A DNA stretch of 64,000 nt, from assembly GCA_002633005.1 (NCBI GenBank), contig NMRA01000673.1:88299-152298 (forward strand), in the 5' to 3' direction. The DNA comes from Phoronis australis (Eukaryota > Phoronida > Phoronidae). Position numbers and translations under genes: made by a program. This document shows, one piece after another, positions 27,901 through 32,039 of this stretch (position 1 is its first letter; each line of letters starts with the position of its first letter). A model generated the notes under the pieces. The model was not told the origin of the DNA, did no database searches, and saw only the letters and a program-made list of their open reading frames with translations.

Positions 27901-30508
27901 CCAGCACATCAGTGACGAATCATTGACTGACTATAAAAATAGCCTGGTAACCAGACATGCATGAATAAGACAGTAGGGATTAAAAAGTGTCCTATCGCAA
28001 AGCCGGCTGAAATTAACAGGGCAACAAGCGATCATATGGAAGCGTACGGTGGCTACAACATCCCACAGGCTCCACATCAGCCCCACAATGCGGCCACGAA
28101 TGCATCGTAAATGGTGTCCTTTTAGGGTTATTTATTTGTATCACAAAAATGGCCACTGGATGGCGCAAAAACGTACAATCCATCGAAAAACGGGAACATG
28201 CCATATTTCATAAAAATCTGTCAACGAAGTTGAGAGGAAAAAAAGGAAAACAGAATAAAATGAAATTGCCACATGTCGGCACAGCGTGCGTGGGGATCCG
28301 CCTGAAAGTCGTCGTCTGCTGTTATCTTCATATAAATAATACACTTACTAAATTTAATAAATAACCTGCAGTGGCTTTAGGAAATACAGGTATGGGCGCA
28401 GAAGAAAACAAAACAAAACTACCACTAGGAGGCGCCACAGTAGTAAGTCGCCATCATCAAACGTCCTCTTCACACTGAAAACCTATACGTCAATTTTCAC
28501 AACCATCCCGAGAATGATTTGGTTGATAGCTGGGTGGACGCCAAAAACAAGATTTGAAAACAGCAAAAATGGCCACTAAATGGCGCAAAATACCTCAATT
28601 CAATCCAAAAACAGGAGTATAGCGTTATCTCACCAATAGATGCCTCTATTCAAAATTTTATGAAGATCTATTGCGGACAGATAACAGACTGGTAAACGTA
28701 AAAAACTAAAATTGCCACTAGGGGGCACACCAGTACTCAGATCCGTCTGAAAGTCGTCGTCGTCGTCCGTTGTCAACTTCACATAAATACACTTGCTAAA
28801 TTAAGTAAAGATCCTGCAAACTGTTAAGGAGATGCAGCCATGAGCGCAAAAAAAAACAAAACTGCTACTAGGAGGCGCCACAGAAGTCGAAGTCATTGGA
28901 AAATCATCGTCAGCCGTCCACTTCATAAAGAAAACATACAGTGTACATGACAATTTTCACAATTGTCGTGAAACAAATTGGGTTGATAGACGAGTTAACG
29001 CCAAAAAAAAAACTCGATAACAGTAAAAATGGCCACTAGGTGGTGCAAACTAGGTCGAATCCATATGAAAACCGAGAGATAGCGTCACCTTATTAACACA
29101 TGCCTGTATGCCAAATTTTATGAAAATACGTTGCATACTAACGAATTTTCGCAATCATCATTTGAGCAGTTTGGGTGATAGAGGGGTGGACGCAAAAAAT
29201 AAGACTCGGAAACACTAAACATGGACACTAGGTGGCGCAAGGTATGTCGAATCGATCCGAAAACGGGAAGATAGCGTCATCTCACTAATAGGTGCCTATA
29301 TACCAAATTTTATAAAAATCCTCTGAGGACTGTTGAAGATACAGAGGTAAACGTAAAAAAACTAAAATTGCCACTAGGGGGCAAGCCGGTAGTCGTACCC
29401 GTCCTAAAGTTCGCTCCTGCCGTCCCATCCAGGGAAAAACACATGTGCAAAATGTCATGAACATACTTAAAGGCGTTTTGGAGATAGAGCAGTGGACGCC
29501 GGACACCGGACGCCGGACGGACGGATGGACGGACGGAGATGACGGCATAATGCGTACATATACATTTATAAATATGTGGATGCATAAAAAAGAATGAATG
29601 TAGTAAGCCTACTGCACGTGTTTGTCCTTTCTTCCCCAACACAATTTTAAAGGGGCATATTTGATTTGCTCTGAAAGGCTCTTGTTAGTCTATTTTAAAC
29701 GCCTGTATTAGTAGCCTACGGCAGAGCAGCATTGTAATTACTGAGCAGGTTTTTGTCCTGAATAAATTTGTCTTTCTACTGTGTACGTTCACATCATTCT
29801 CTGCGGCGACTTTTTCGTCCCGCACCTTTATTGATTCTTTACTCTCAATCCCCGTCCGATCTAGAGCGTGGAAAGATCATAATTATAATTCAACTATCCG
29901 ATTTTGCTGTCAGAAAATACAGGGTAAATCTAGTTTTCGAAACAAAAAACGTCTCCCAAAAGCTATTTTTCTGATATGACTTTCGTGTACTGCTAGTCGT
30001 CTGTTTACATTCCAATTGTACAGTAGTTAGGTAAAATGAGCAATAACCGAAGACAATAAACAAAATGGTATAGGTTCCCTTTCTTCTTCAAAAACAACTT
30101 TTTGTTGTGTTCTAGTTCTGTCAGTCCTCCCAATAAATATTTCTTTTTCAGAATTTGACAAAGCTCTCTTCAAGTAATTGTCATTCTTACGGGCAACGAA
30201 ACTTGCAAATACTGTTTATTTCTTATATTAGGTAACAACTGTTATAACAAATACGTTTTTAAGGGTATTTCCATAACTAACACCCACCGCAATTCATGGG
30301 CACAGGCATTATCGCGTGACCCAAAGCATTTTAGTTCACATACATGTACCTAATCTCTTCTCAGGCAATAGTTTTTTTCTAAAAGCTATCAATCTCCACT
30401 CACCAAATAGTTGTCTAAATCGTGTTCACGCCATGGAGCACCACGCACTCCCTCAAAAACGAGAGCCAATACCAGAACCAAAAACATGTACACCTTACCC
30501 CACGCCAT
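729..30508 (-). CDS. Astacin-family metalloprotease gene (astacin-EGF-CUB-EGF-MAM-NPPT-MAM), 3' incomplete
   Basis: Secreted zinc endopeptidase related to the astacin/meprin/tolloid family. Nineteen exons were read on the minus strand, with coding ends 30404-30508, 27266-27424, 24276-24434, 22739-22798, 21744-21851, 21115-21335, 19310-19385, 16534-16725, 15317-15443, 14970-15092, 14252-14370, 11878-12008, 8404-8552, 7828-7938, 6996-7084, 6313-6445, 5467-5642, 2291-2748 and 729-817. All junctions are GT-AG and phases match throughout, giving about 928 residues in the window. Domain order: signal peptide (about 1-23), acidic propeptide (24 to about 205), astacin domain (about 215-402), EGF (403-443), CUB (444 to about 576), EGF (577-613), MAM (about 614-773), NPPT linker (to about 898), second MAM (from about 899). 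The zinc motif and Met-turn are intact, so it is predicted active. It differs from meprin (astacin-MAM-MATH-EGF-TM) and from tolloids (several CUBs). Native substrate is unknown. The stop codon lies beyond the left edge. Confidence 0.9.
818..2290. other. Astacin gene intron 18, no feature recognised
   Basis: AT-rich sequence without long open frames, known domains or clear repeats. Confidence 0.5.
2291..2748 (-). CDS. Astacin gene exon 18: MAM end plus (NPPT)n linker
   Basis: Begins VAFRAKRGSGYTSDIALDDI then SLNLGTC, the MAM closing segment (GDIAxDDIxxxxGxC). It then becomes a tandem NPPT repeat of about 30 units (variants KPPT, TPT, NAQT), ending FSQTNPSLSPTRYQTSPPTG, donor G|GTAAGT. Pro/Thr-rich, so likely an extended, O-glycosylated spacer. 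The single N at 2496 coincides with a frame break: upstream and downstream repeats lie in different frames. The 12-base unit is complete only if the N stands for three bases. Confidence 0.8.
2324..2670 (-). repeat. Coding minisatellite, 12-bp unit (NPPT)n
   Basis: On the plus strand the unit is GTTGGTGGGTTT with variants of GGTTGG/GGTTTG. On the minus strand it codes Asn-Pro-Pro-Thr. The unit length is a multiple of three, so gain or loss of units keeps the frame. The opposite strand is also open over the array, a by-product of composition and not a second gene. Confidence 0.9.
3476..4830 (+). mobile_element. R1 composite repeat, copy 1 (interrupted by assembly gap)
   Basis: The left end has a hairpin CAACGC-AGA-GCGTTG (3476-3490) followed by ATGCGCCCAC (3493-3502). 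The right end (4801-4830) is a hairpin with 14-base arms around AA, ending GTGGGCGCAT, the exact inverse of ATGCGCCCAC. Inside are (GGAC)n tracts and the motif CCACTAGGGGGCAC at 4595. The middle is hidden by N. The length of about 1.35 kb agrees with copies 2 and 3. No coding capacity is seen, so it is probably a non-autonomous element or satellite-like repeat. Confidence 0.75.
3790..4513. other. Assembly gap (724 N)
   Basis: Run of N inside R1 copy 1. Homologous sequence elsewhere suggests that R1 internal modules are missing here. Whether the gap length is exact cannot be judged. Confidence 0.99.
5467..5642 (-). CDS. Astacin gene exon 17: first MAM domain, part c
   Basis: 58 codons, phase 1 in and 0 out. 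YCFSFDYNMYGSAMGDLSLI then NKTGNQGDTWHSESVSVSTT matches MAM CLxFxYxMxGxxxGxLxV...GNQGxxW. An earlier GTGAGT inside the exon could act as a donor. The later AAA|GTAAGT is preferred because it supplies the strand joining to VAFRAKRGSGY in exon 18. Confidence 0.87.
6313..6445 (-). CDS. Astacin gene exon 16: first MAM domain, part b
   Basis: 133 nt, phase 0 in and 1 out. GGTPTWGTGPSAYNPAHSSG then YIYAEASYPRNPGDVAVLQT matches the MAM segment TPxxxTGPxxDHTxxxGxYxYxExSxxxxGDxAxLxSP. Donor G|GTTAGG is less common but keeps frame. Confidence 0.87.
6996..7084 (-). CDS. Astacin gene exon 15: first MAM domain, part a
   Basis: 89 nt, phase 1 in and 0 out. SVTCNFDDSKLCAWGQSKDD then QFDWVPRQ is the MAM opening (CxFExxxLCxWxQxxxDxFDW). 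It has exactly the same length and phases as the exon at 729-817, so the two MAM modules share gene structure. Confidence 0.9.
7828..7938 (-). CDS. Astacin gene exon 14: second EGF-like domain
   Basis: 111 nt, phase 1-1. DPCLKCPSRTTCSLAGPQPT then CECWAGLQGTHCDTLTD has six Cys in EGF arrangement (CxCxxGxxGxxC). Acceptor TTCCAG. The donor T|GTACGT is taken because its phase fits the MAM exon that follows. Confidence 0.88.
8048..8103. repeat. TACATGTA-rich patch
   Basis: Several overlapping ATGTACATGTA/ACATGTA units in an astacin intron. Equivalent patches occur at 2778, 27159, 33838, 43698, 59054 and 62394. Confidence 0.7.
8404..8552 (-). CDS. Astacin gene exon 13: CUB domain, end
   Basis: 149 nt, phase 2 in and 1 out. 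Starts with the CUB hallmark YCG (KYCGHMEQAPQQ). ATEMMLVFDTHGGGSSSKGF then SFTARA matches the closing strands (LxVxFxTDxxxxxxGFxAxY). Donor G|GTAAGA. Confidence 0.9.
8553..9480. other. Astacin gene intron 12, unresolved part
   Basis: Holds a plus-strand open stretch near 8669-8908 with no recognised domain. Otherwise nothing is supported. Confidence 0.4.
9490..10780. repeat. Pair of related GTGTAAATTTACAC-type segments flanking the microsatellite
   Basis: About 9500-9640 and 10711-10775 share a degenerate pattern (ACAC..GTG.AGATTT.C.TACAGT.CG.. followed by AAATAT) in the same orientation. The segments contain repeated TTTACAC/GTGTAAA words. They may be remnants of one short element duplicated or split by the microsatellite region. 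Confidence 0.4.
9815..10002 (+). repeat. (CTG)n trinucleotide microsatellite in intron
   Basis: CTG/TTG/CTA units with a nearly pure core of about 20 repeats (9873-9933). In the sense of the astacin transcript it reads (CAG)n within intron 12. The plus-strand poly-Leu frame is a repeat artefact. Confidence 0.95.
11878..12008 (-). CDS. Astacin gene exon 12: CUB domain, middle
   Basis: 131 nt, phase 0 in and 2 out. GPQETDSGIIVTFDDFEVFD and DAAIDNCVHSLEINANL fit the CUB core strand xVxLxFxxFxxE and C..D.LEI. An in-frame CAG two codons downstream could be an alternative acceptor, adding or dropping GPQ. Donor AA|GTATGT. Confidence 0.88.
12009..14251. other. Astacin gene intron 11, no feature recognised
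   Basis: About 2.2 kb without recognised exons. It holds degenerate GGTGAC-type trinucleotide runs around 13860-13900 and AT-rich sequence. No conserved open frame is seen on either strand. Confidence 0.45.
14252..14370 (-). CDS. Astacin gene exon 11: CUB domain, first third
   Basis: 119 nt, phase 1 in and 0 out. DYPECGGVYNLGTEGEMVKI and VSPGYPNNYPLNKKCVYVIR show the CUB pattern CGG...SPxYPxxYPxxxxCxYxI, with the first two Cys. Donor CGG|GTGAGT. Confidence 0.92.
14525..14665 (+). repeat. Two-copy tandem repeat with TAGCCCCCAC/TTTTCAG words
   Basis: Two adjacent copies of about 65 bp share TAGCCCC(C)CAC(A)TTTT..CAGT, then a GC-rich stretch. Each begins with a GGGG...CCCC inverted repeat (14531-14548 and about 14599-14624). 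Lies in intron 10 of the astacin gene. Confidence 0.6.
14970..15092 (-). CDS. Astacin gene exon 10: first EGF-like domain
   Basis: Phase 1-1 exon of 123 nt, the usual phase for EGF modules. It encodes GDCTDVCFNHGYPFKSASGA then CGCKCPRGLTGDCNTID. Six Cys are present in EGF order. It directly follows the catalytic domain, as in the sea-urchin BP10/SPAN type of astacin. Confidence 0.9.
15317..15443 (-). CDS. Astacin gene exon 9: C-terminal astacin lobe
   Basis: 42 codons plus one base. AFNINGLPTIRVKNEE aligns with the family AFSxNGxxTI, and NGLTFYDAKMANLVYNCK aligns with the end GLSxxDxxxxNxxYxC. The final Cys closes the conserved disulfide. Donor G|GTAAAC, phase 1. Confidence 0.93.
15960..16312. 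mobile_element. Palindrome-bearing MITE-like repeat (ATAAACGCCC words)
   Basis: At 16001-16020 there is a perfect palindrome, ATAAACGCCCGGGCGTTTAT, preceded by GGCGTTTTGGT/ACCAAAATAAACGCC inverted words. Related words (AATAAACGCCCGAATAAACGC) recur at 16266-16290. The intervening sequence is non-coding. Probable small non-autonomous element. No target duplication was identified. Confidence 0.5.
16534..16725 (-). CDS. Astacin gene exon 8: zinc-binding active site and Met-turn
   Basis: 64 codons, phase 0-0. Begins LGIIAHELGHAMGFAHEQSR, the full HExxHxxGFxHExxR signature: three zinc His, the catalytic Glu and the family Glu. It then reads SDRDQFVEILWNNI and ends with ESDMHYSLY, the SxMHY Met-turn including the zinc-coordinating Tyr. 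No key residue is missing, so catalytic competence is predicted. Confidence 0.96.
16960..17150 (+). repeat. Truncated R1 5' part adjacent to copy 2
   Basis: Shares ACAAGAGCAA, GGTGTGCTT(C/T)TAGGG..TTTATTTGTATCATAAAAATGG-type sequence and the following module with the start of copy 2. It ends where copy 2 begins. Reads as a 5' fragment in tandem with a fuller copy. Confidence 0.6.
17153..18463 (+). mobile_element. R1 composite repeat, copy 2 (near full length)
   Basis: Left hairpin CAACGC-GGA-GCGTTG (17153-17167). Right hairpin GTCCACATAT-AA-ATATGTGGAC (18438-18459) followed by GCATAAAAAA. In between, modules of about 145 bp follow the order A-B-C-A-B-C-A-B'. Each opens with a CCACTAG-type motif (17235, 17350, 17493, 17627 degenerate, 17775, 17920, 18080, 18224 degenerate). 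The last B' module leads into CGGAC(GGAC)n and the hairpin. About 1.3 kb, non-coding, in intron 7 of the astacin gene. Confidence 0.8.
18471..18925 (+). repeat. R1 partial copy (B-C modules and 3' hairpin)
   Basis: B-like (TTGCCCCTAGGGTGCACTG) and C-like (AGGAGGCGCCACAGTAGTC) modules, a degraded GGACAGACGC tract, a short (CA)n, then CACATATAAATATGTATCCA at the 3' end. It follows directly on copy 2. Confidence 0.6.
19310..19385 (-). CDS. Astacin gene exon 7: central astacin beta-sheet
   Basis: 76 nt, phase 2 in and phase 0 out. Encodes CSSYIGKLSPSGGQSVTLAE and NGCIS, which match the family pattern GCxSxVGxxGGxQxVxL...GC. It carries two of the four conserved disulfide Cys. Donor TCT|GTAAGT, acceptor TTGCAG. 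Confidence 0.92.
19386..21114. other. Astacin gene intron 6, unresolved
   Basis: Contains minus-strand open stretches around 19910-20239 and 20577-20792. The latter includes LKLDLDSQLGLNIKLGHTTA and ends near a GTAAGT. No family was recognised for either. They could be repeat-derived or pseudogene fragments. Confidence 0.35.
21115..21335 (-). CDS. Astacin gene exon 6: activation site and N-terminal astacin domain
   Basis: 73 codons plus two bases, with a TAG acceptor and a phase-2 GTAAGG donor. A basic cluster ISKRK precedes WPNGVVPWDYD, the usual start of the mature astacin fold. It continues with a helix IEEAIEHWENETCLRF, which carries the first conserved Cys, and SHYLKIGNGRG. Propeptide cleavage after the KRK cluster is inferred. 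Confidence 0.92.
21744..21851 (-). CDS. Astacin gene exon 5: end of propeptide
   Basis: 36 codons, phase 0-0, TTTTCAG acceptor, GAG|GTAGCA donor. Encodes KPVSHSVNPDEKGEDVILTH and VQKVILGLESEKPGDE. It lies just before the activation region carried by exon 6. Confidence 0.75.
22739..22798 (-). CDS. Astacin gene exon 4: short propeptide exon
   Basis: 20 codons (VASEGEHERQILVEKTGSEK), phase 0-0, donor AAG|GTAAAT, acceptor TTACAG. The start SEGEHE echoes the start of exon 3 (GSEGEDVSE), so it may be a truncated relative of the duplicated propeptide exons. It is short, so support comes from phase, splice sites and position. Confidence 0.7.
22799..24275. other. Astacin gene intron 3, no feature recognised
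   Basis: AT-rich, with no supported exon or repeat. It separates propeptide exons 3 and 4. Confidence 0.45.
24276..24434 (-). CDS. Astacin gene exon 3: acidic propeptide module 2
   Basis: 53 codons, phase 0-0, TTTTCAG acceptor, GAG|GTAAAG donor. Contains EFREWSSMDEEEISEKETER and LGEELEKID, aligning with exon 2 (NWSSFDGEE...EELQEFD). Predicted helical and highly charged. An even-phase exon like this can be skipped or duplicated without breaking the frame. Confidence 0.85.
24985..26450 (+). repeat. R1 composite repeat, degenerate copy
   Basis: Repeated words of R1 (AAATTTCATGAAAA, GATACAGA..CAAACGTAAAAA, TCGTCGTCAT) with motifs CCACCAGGTGGTGC (25691) and CCAGCAGGTGGTGC (26090). Ends with ACTCATATAAATATTTGGGT then GCATAAAAA. 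Strongly diverged. Lies in intron 2 of the astacin gene. Confidence 0.6.
26452..27240 (+). repeat. R1-derived sequence, old partial copy
   Basis: Diverged B/C/A modules (CACTTGCCAAGTTTAACAAA, GATCCTGCAGAGG, GAAAATCCGTTAAGGA) ending in a GGACGCCG...GGACGGACGGAC tract without a clear 3' hairpin. Confidence 0.5.
27266..27424 (-). CDS. Astacin gene exon 2: acidic propeptide module 1
   Basis: 53 codons, phase 0-0, CAG acceptor, GAG|GTAAAA donor. Very acidic, containing RNWSSFDGEEKQEKEIKD and ILEELQEFD. Homologous to exon 3 and exactly the same length (159 nt), so one arose from the other by tandem exon duplication. No classical FxGD aspartate switch is seen. Confidence 0.85.
28088..29586 (+). mobile_element. 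R1 composite repeat, copy 3
   Basis: Starts ATGCGGCCAC-GAATGCATCG, aligned with the copy 2 start but without the 5' hairpin. It ends with ATAAATATGTGGATGCATAA. Modules open with CCACTAG-type motifs at 28153, 28422, 28573, 28715, 29033, 29225 and 29371. Diverged B (28266) and C (28861) starts lie between them. Internal order A-B-C-A-B-C-A-(C tail)-A-B', followed by a (GGAC)n tract. About 1.5 kb, in intron 1 of the astacin gene. Confidence 0.78.
30404..30508 (-). CDS. Astacin gene exon 1: start codon and signal peptide
   Basis: ATG at 30508 (minus) opens a 35-codon exon. It encodes MAWGKVYM, then a hydrophobic core FLVLVLALVF, then EGVRGAPWREHDLDNYL. A signal-peptidase site is plausible after VRG. 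The exon ends TTG|GTGAGT in phase 0. This start was chosen because it gives a textbook signal peptide in frame with the propeptide. No TATA box was recognised upstream. Confidence 0.88.
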
Positions 30509-31220
30509 GTCTAAGCTGAAGTGTGGCAGGCTGCTGAATTATTCGGGATTACTTTTTGGCTAGAAGAATAGCTCGCGGCCTCGTTGACAACGATACTAAA
30601 GAGAAGTAAAGGTCTATTGTCAACAGACAATGTTCGTTTAGGTCAGCCCCCATAAGCACACAGACCACAAGCATTCAGGGTTTTGACAGGCAAGTAAGAG
30701 TATTATCCACGAGACCGAAATAAAAAGCGAAAGGATCGTGGCAGAATCTCAGGGGTTACAGGCATCTACTCTGCTGTGAGGGAAATAAACATGATAATTA
30801 CGCCTGGTCTGACAATGGAACTACATTTTCGTGAATGGTGAGATGCCTTGAACGTCAACACAACATTCATATAAGAAACTTTTTTTTCGTCTGCCAAATT
30901 TACGATTCAATAACACCCCTCGAATTAAGTTTATACGATACAACACTTTGGATACAAGTCTGTTTAGTTAACCCAAAATCTACAGAATTAGATGGTTCTT
31001 GAAGAGCACAGTTGAGTCCTTGAACGTACCTGCCGTTTATTGGGGACAAATAAAACAACAAAAATAATGTTATAATTTAAATTGTATTGGGAATTTCATG
31101 GTTACAGCTCAACAAATTAATATTTCACAGAAGGAACAAGATGGGTTCCTTAATTACAAGAGATAACACACACGTTTCCGATACCCAAAGTGTAATTGAG
31201 TATCGGATACTAAGTGGCAC
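30509..31220. other. Upstream region of the astacin gene
   Basis: 5' flank of exon 1 on the minus strand. No TATA box, initiator or CpG-rich block was recognised, so the transcription start cannot be placed. Confidence 0.4.
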
Positions 31221-31230
31221 AGGTTAGCAT

Positions 31231-31402
31231 AGTACCAAATGGGTACATAATACCAAATGGGTATTGGCGGATTGCCTACCAACTGGGTCGAGCAAAACGG
31301 AAAATCCAAAAACATGTACATGTACCAAGTGGGTACAAACTGCCGAATGGGCAAATATCATATAAAGTACCAAGTGGATACACCAAACAGCCAACTGGGC
31401 TA
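31231..31402 (+). repeat. Array of TACCAARTGGGTA-like motifs
   Basis: Seven related words in about 170 bp: TACCAAATGGGTA (31233, 31251), TACCAACTGGG (31277), TACCAAGTGGGTA (31323), TGCCGAATGGGCA (31341), TACCAAGTGGATA (31368) and AGCCAACTGGGCT (31389). Spacing is irregular, about 18-45 bp. Several copies are partly self-complementary (TACC...GGTA). Confidence 0.7.
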
Positions 31403-31430
31403 TACATGTAACAACCTGCAAAGCAGGGTT

Positions 31431-31606
31431 CCGGACAAGCTGAGGGAGCAGACCAGCCGGAGTGATAAAAAGAGACATTGTAAGGAATCTGGTGTTGTGG
31501 CTCAGTATGTGCCACATGGGCAGGGTTGTTCATGGATGAACAATCCTGTCCACCACCACACCAGCTTCCTGTTGGCCCAGCCTCAAGCAGCAGTACAATC
31601 ACTCGT
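31431..31606 (+). CDS. Possible exon of an unrecognised gene
   Basis: Open stretch preceded by GCAAAGCAG and ending CTC|GTAAGT. It encodes VVAQYVPHGQGCSWMNNPVH then HHTSFLLAQPQAAVQSL. Composition is less AT-rich than its surroundings. A hairpin (31521-31548) lies inside. No domain was recognised. It may be an exon, or part of a repeat whose open frame is accidental. Confidence 0.25.
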
Positions 31607-31746
31607 AAGTTTTCCTAATTAGACAATTTTATTCGTAGTAGACTCCTTCTGTTTTTCTTTAATTGTCCTGGACACAAGTTACTTCCCGTATTTATTACAT
31701 TTAGCCACAGATGGCTTTCCTAACGGCCGATTTCTTTCTATTCCAG

Positions 31747-32029
31747 TATCCCTCAAACCCAAACCAATCCCTCACCAACACTCGGCAGCGCCTCCGTTCA
31801 TGACCCTGGTTCCAAACAACCACTTCCCTGGGTATAAGTGGGATATGTTGCGGCAATCCCCGTCTGCTTTGAGGGAGGAGACCCAGCGGCGAGATACAAA
31901 GGTTATCAATGGGGCGGGTAGGACAGGGCCTGCCATGCGACCCAGGTCCCATTCTATTATGAGTTTGTCCGAGTTACTGATATCGGAGGTTTCTTGCTGT
32001 GCTGTTGTTTTTCGTGCCCGTGCATTGTA
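31747..32029 (+). CDS. Possible second exon of an unrecognised gene
   Basis: Preceded by a good acceptor (TTTCTTTCTATTCCAG). The frame reads HSAAPPFMTLVPNNHFPGYK then WDMLRQSPSALREETQRRDT, rich in polar and basic residues, ending at TAA 32028-32030. Joining it to the candidate exon at 31431-31606 gives the wrong phase for this longest frame. Either the pair is not spliced together or another exon intervenes. No family recognised. Confidence 0.22.
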
Positions 32030-32039
32030 ACCTAAAGCT

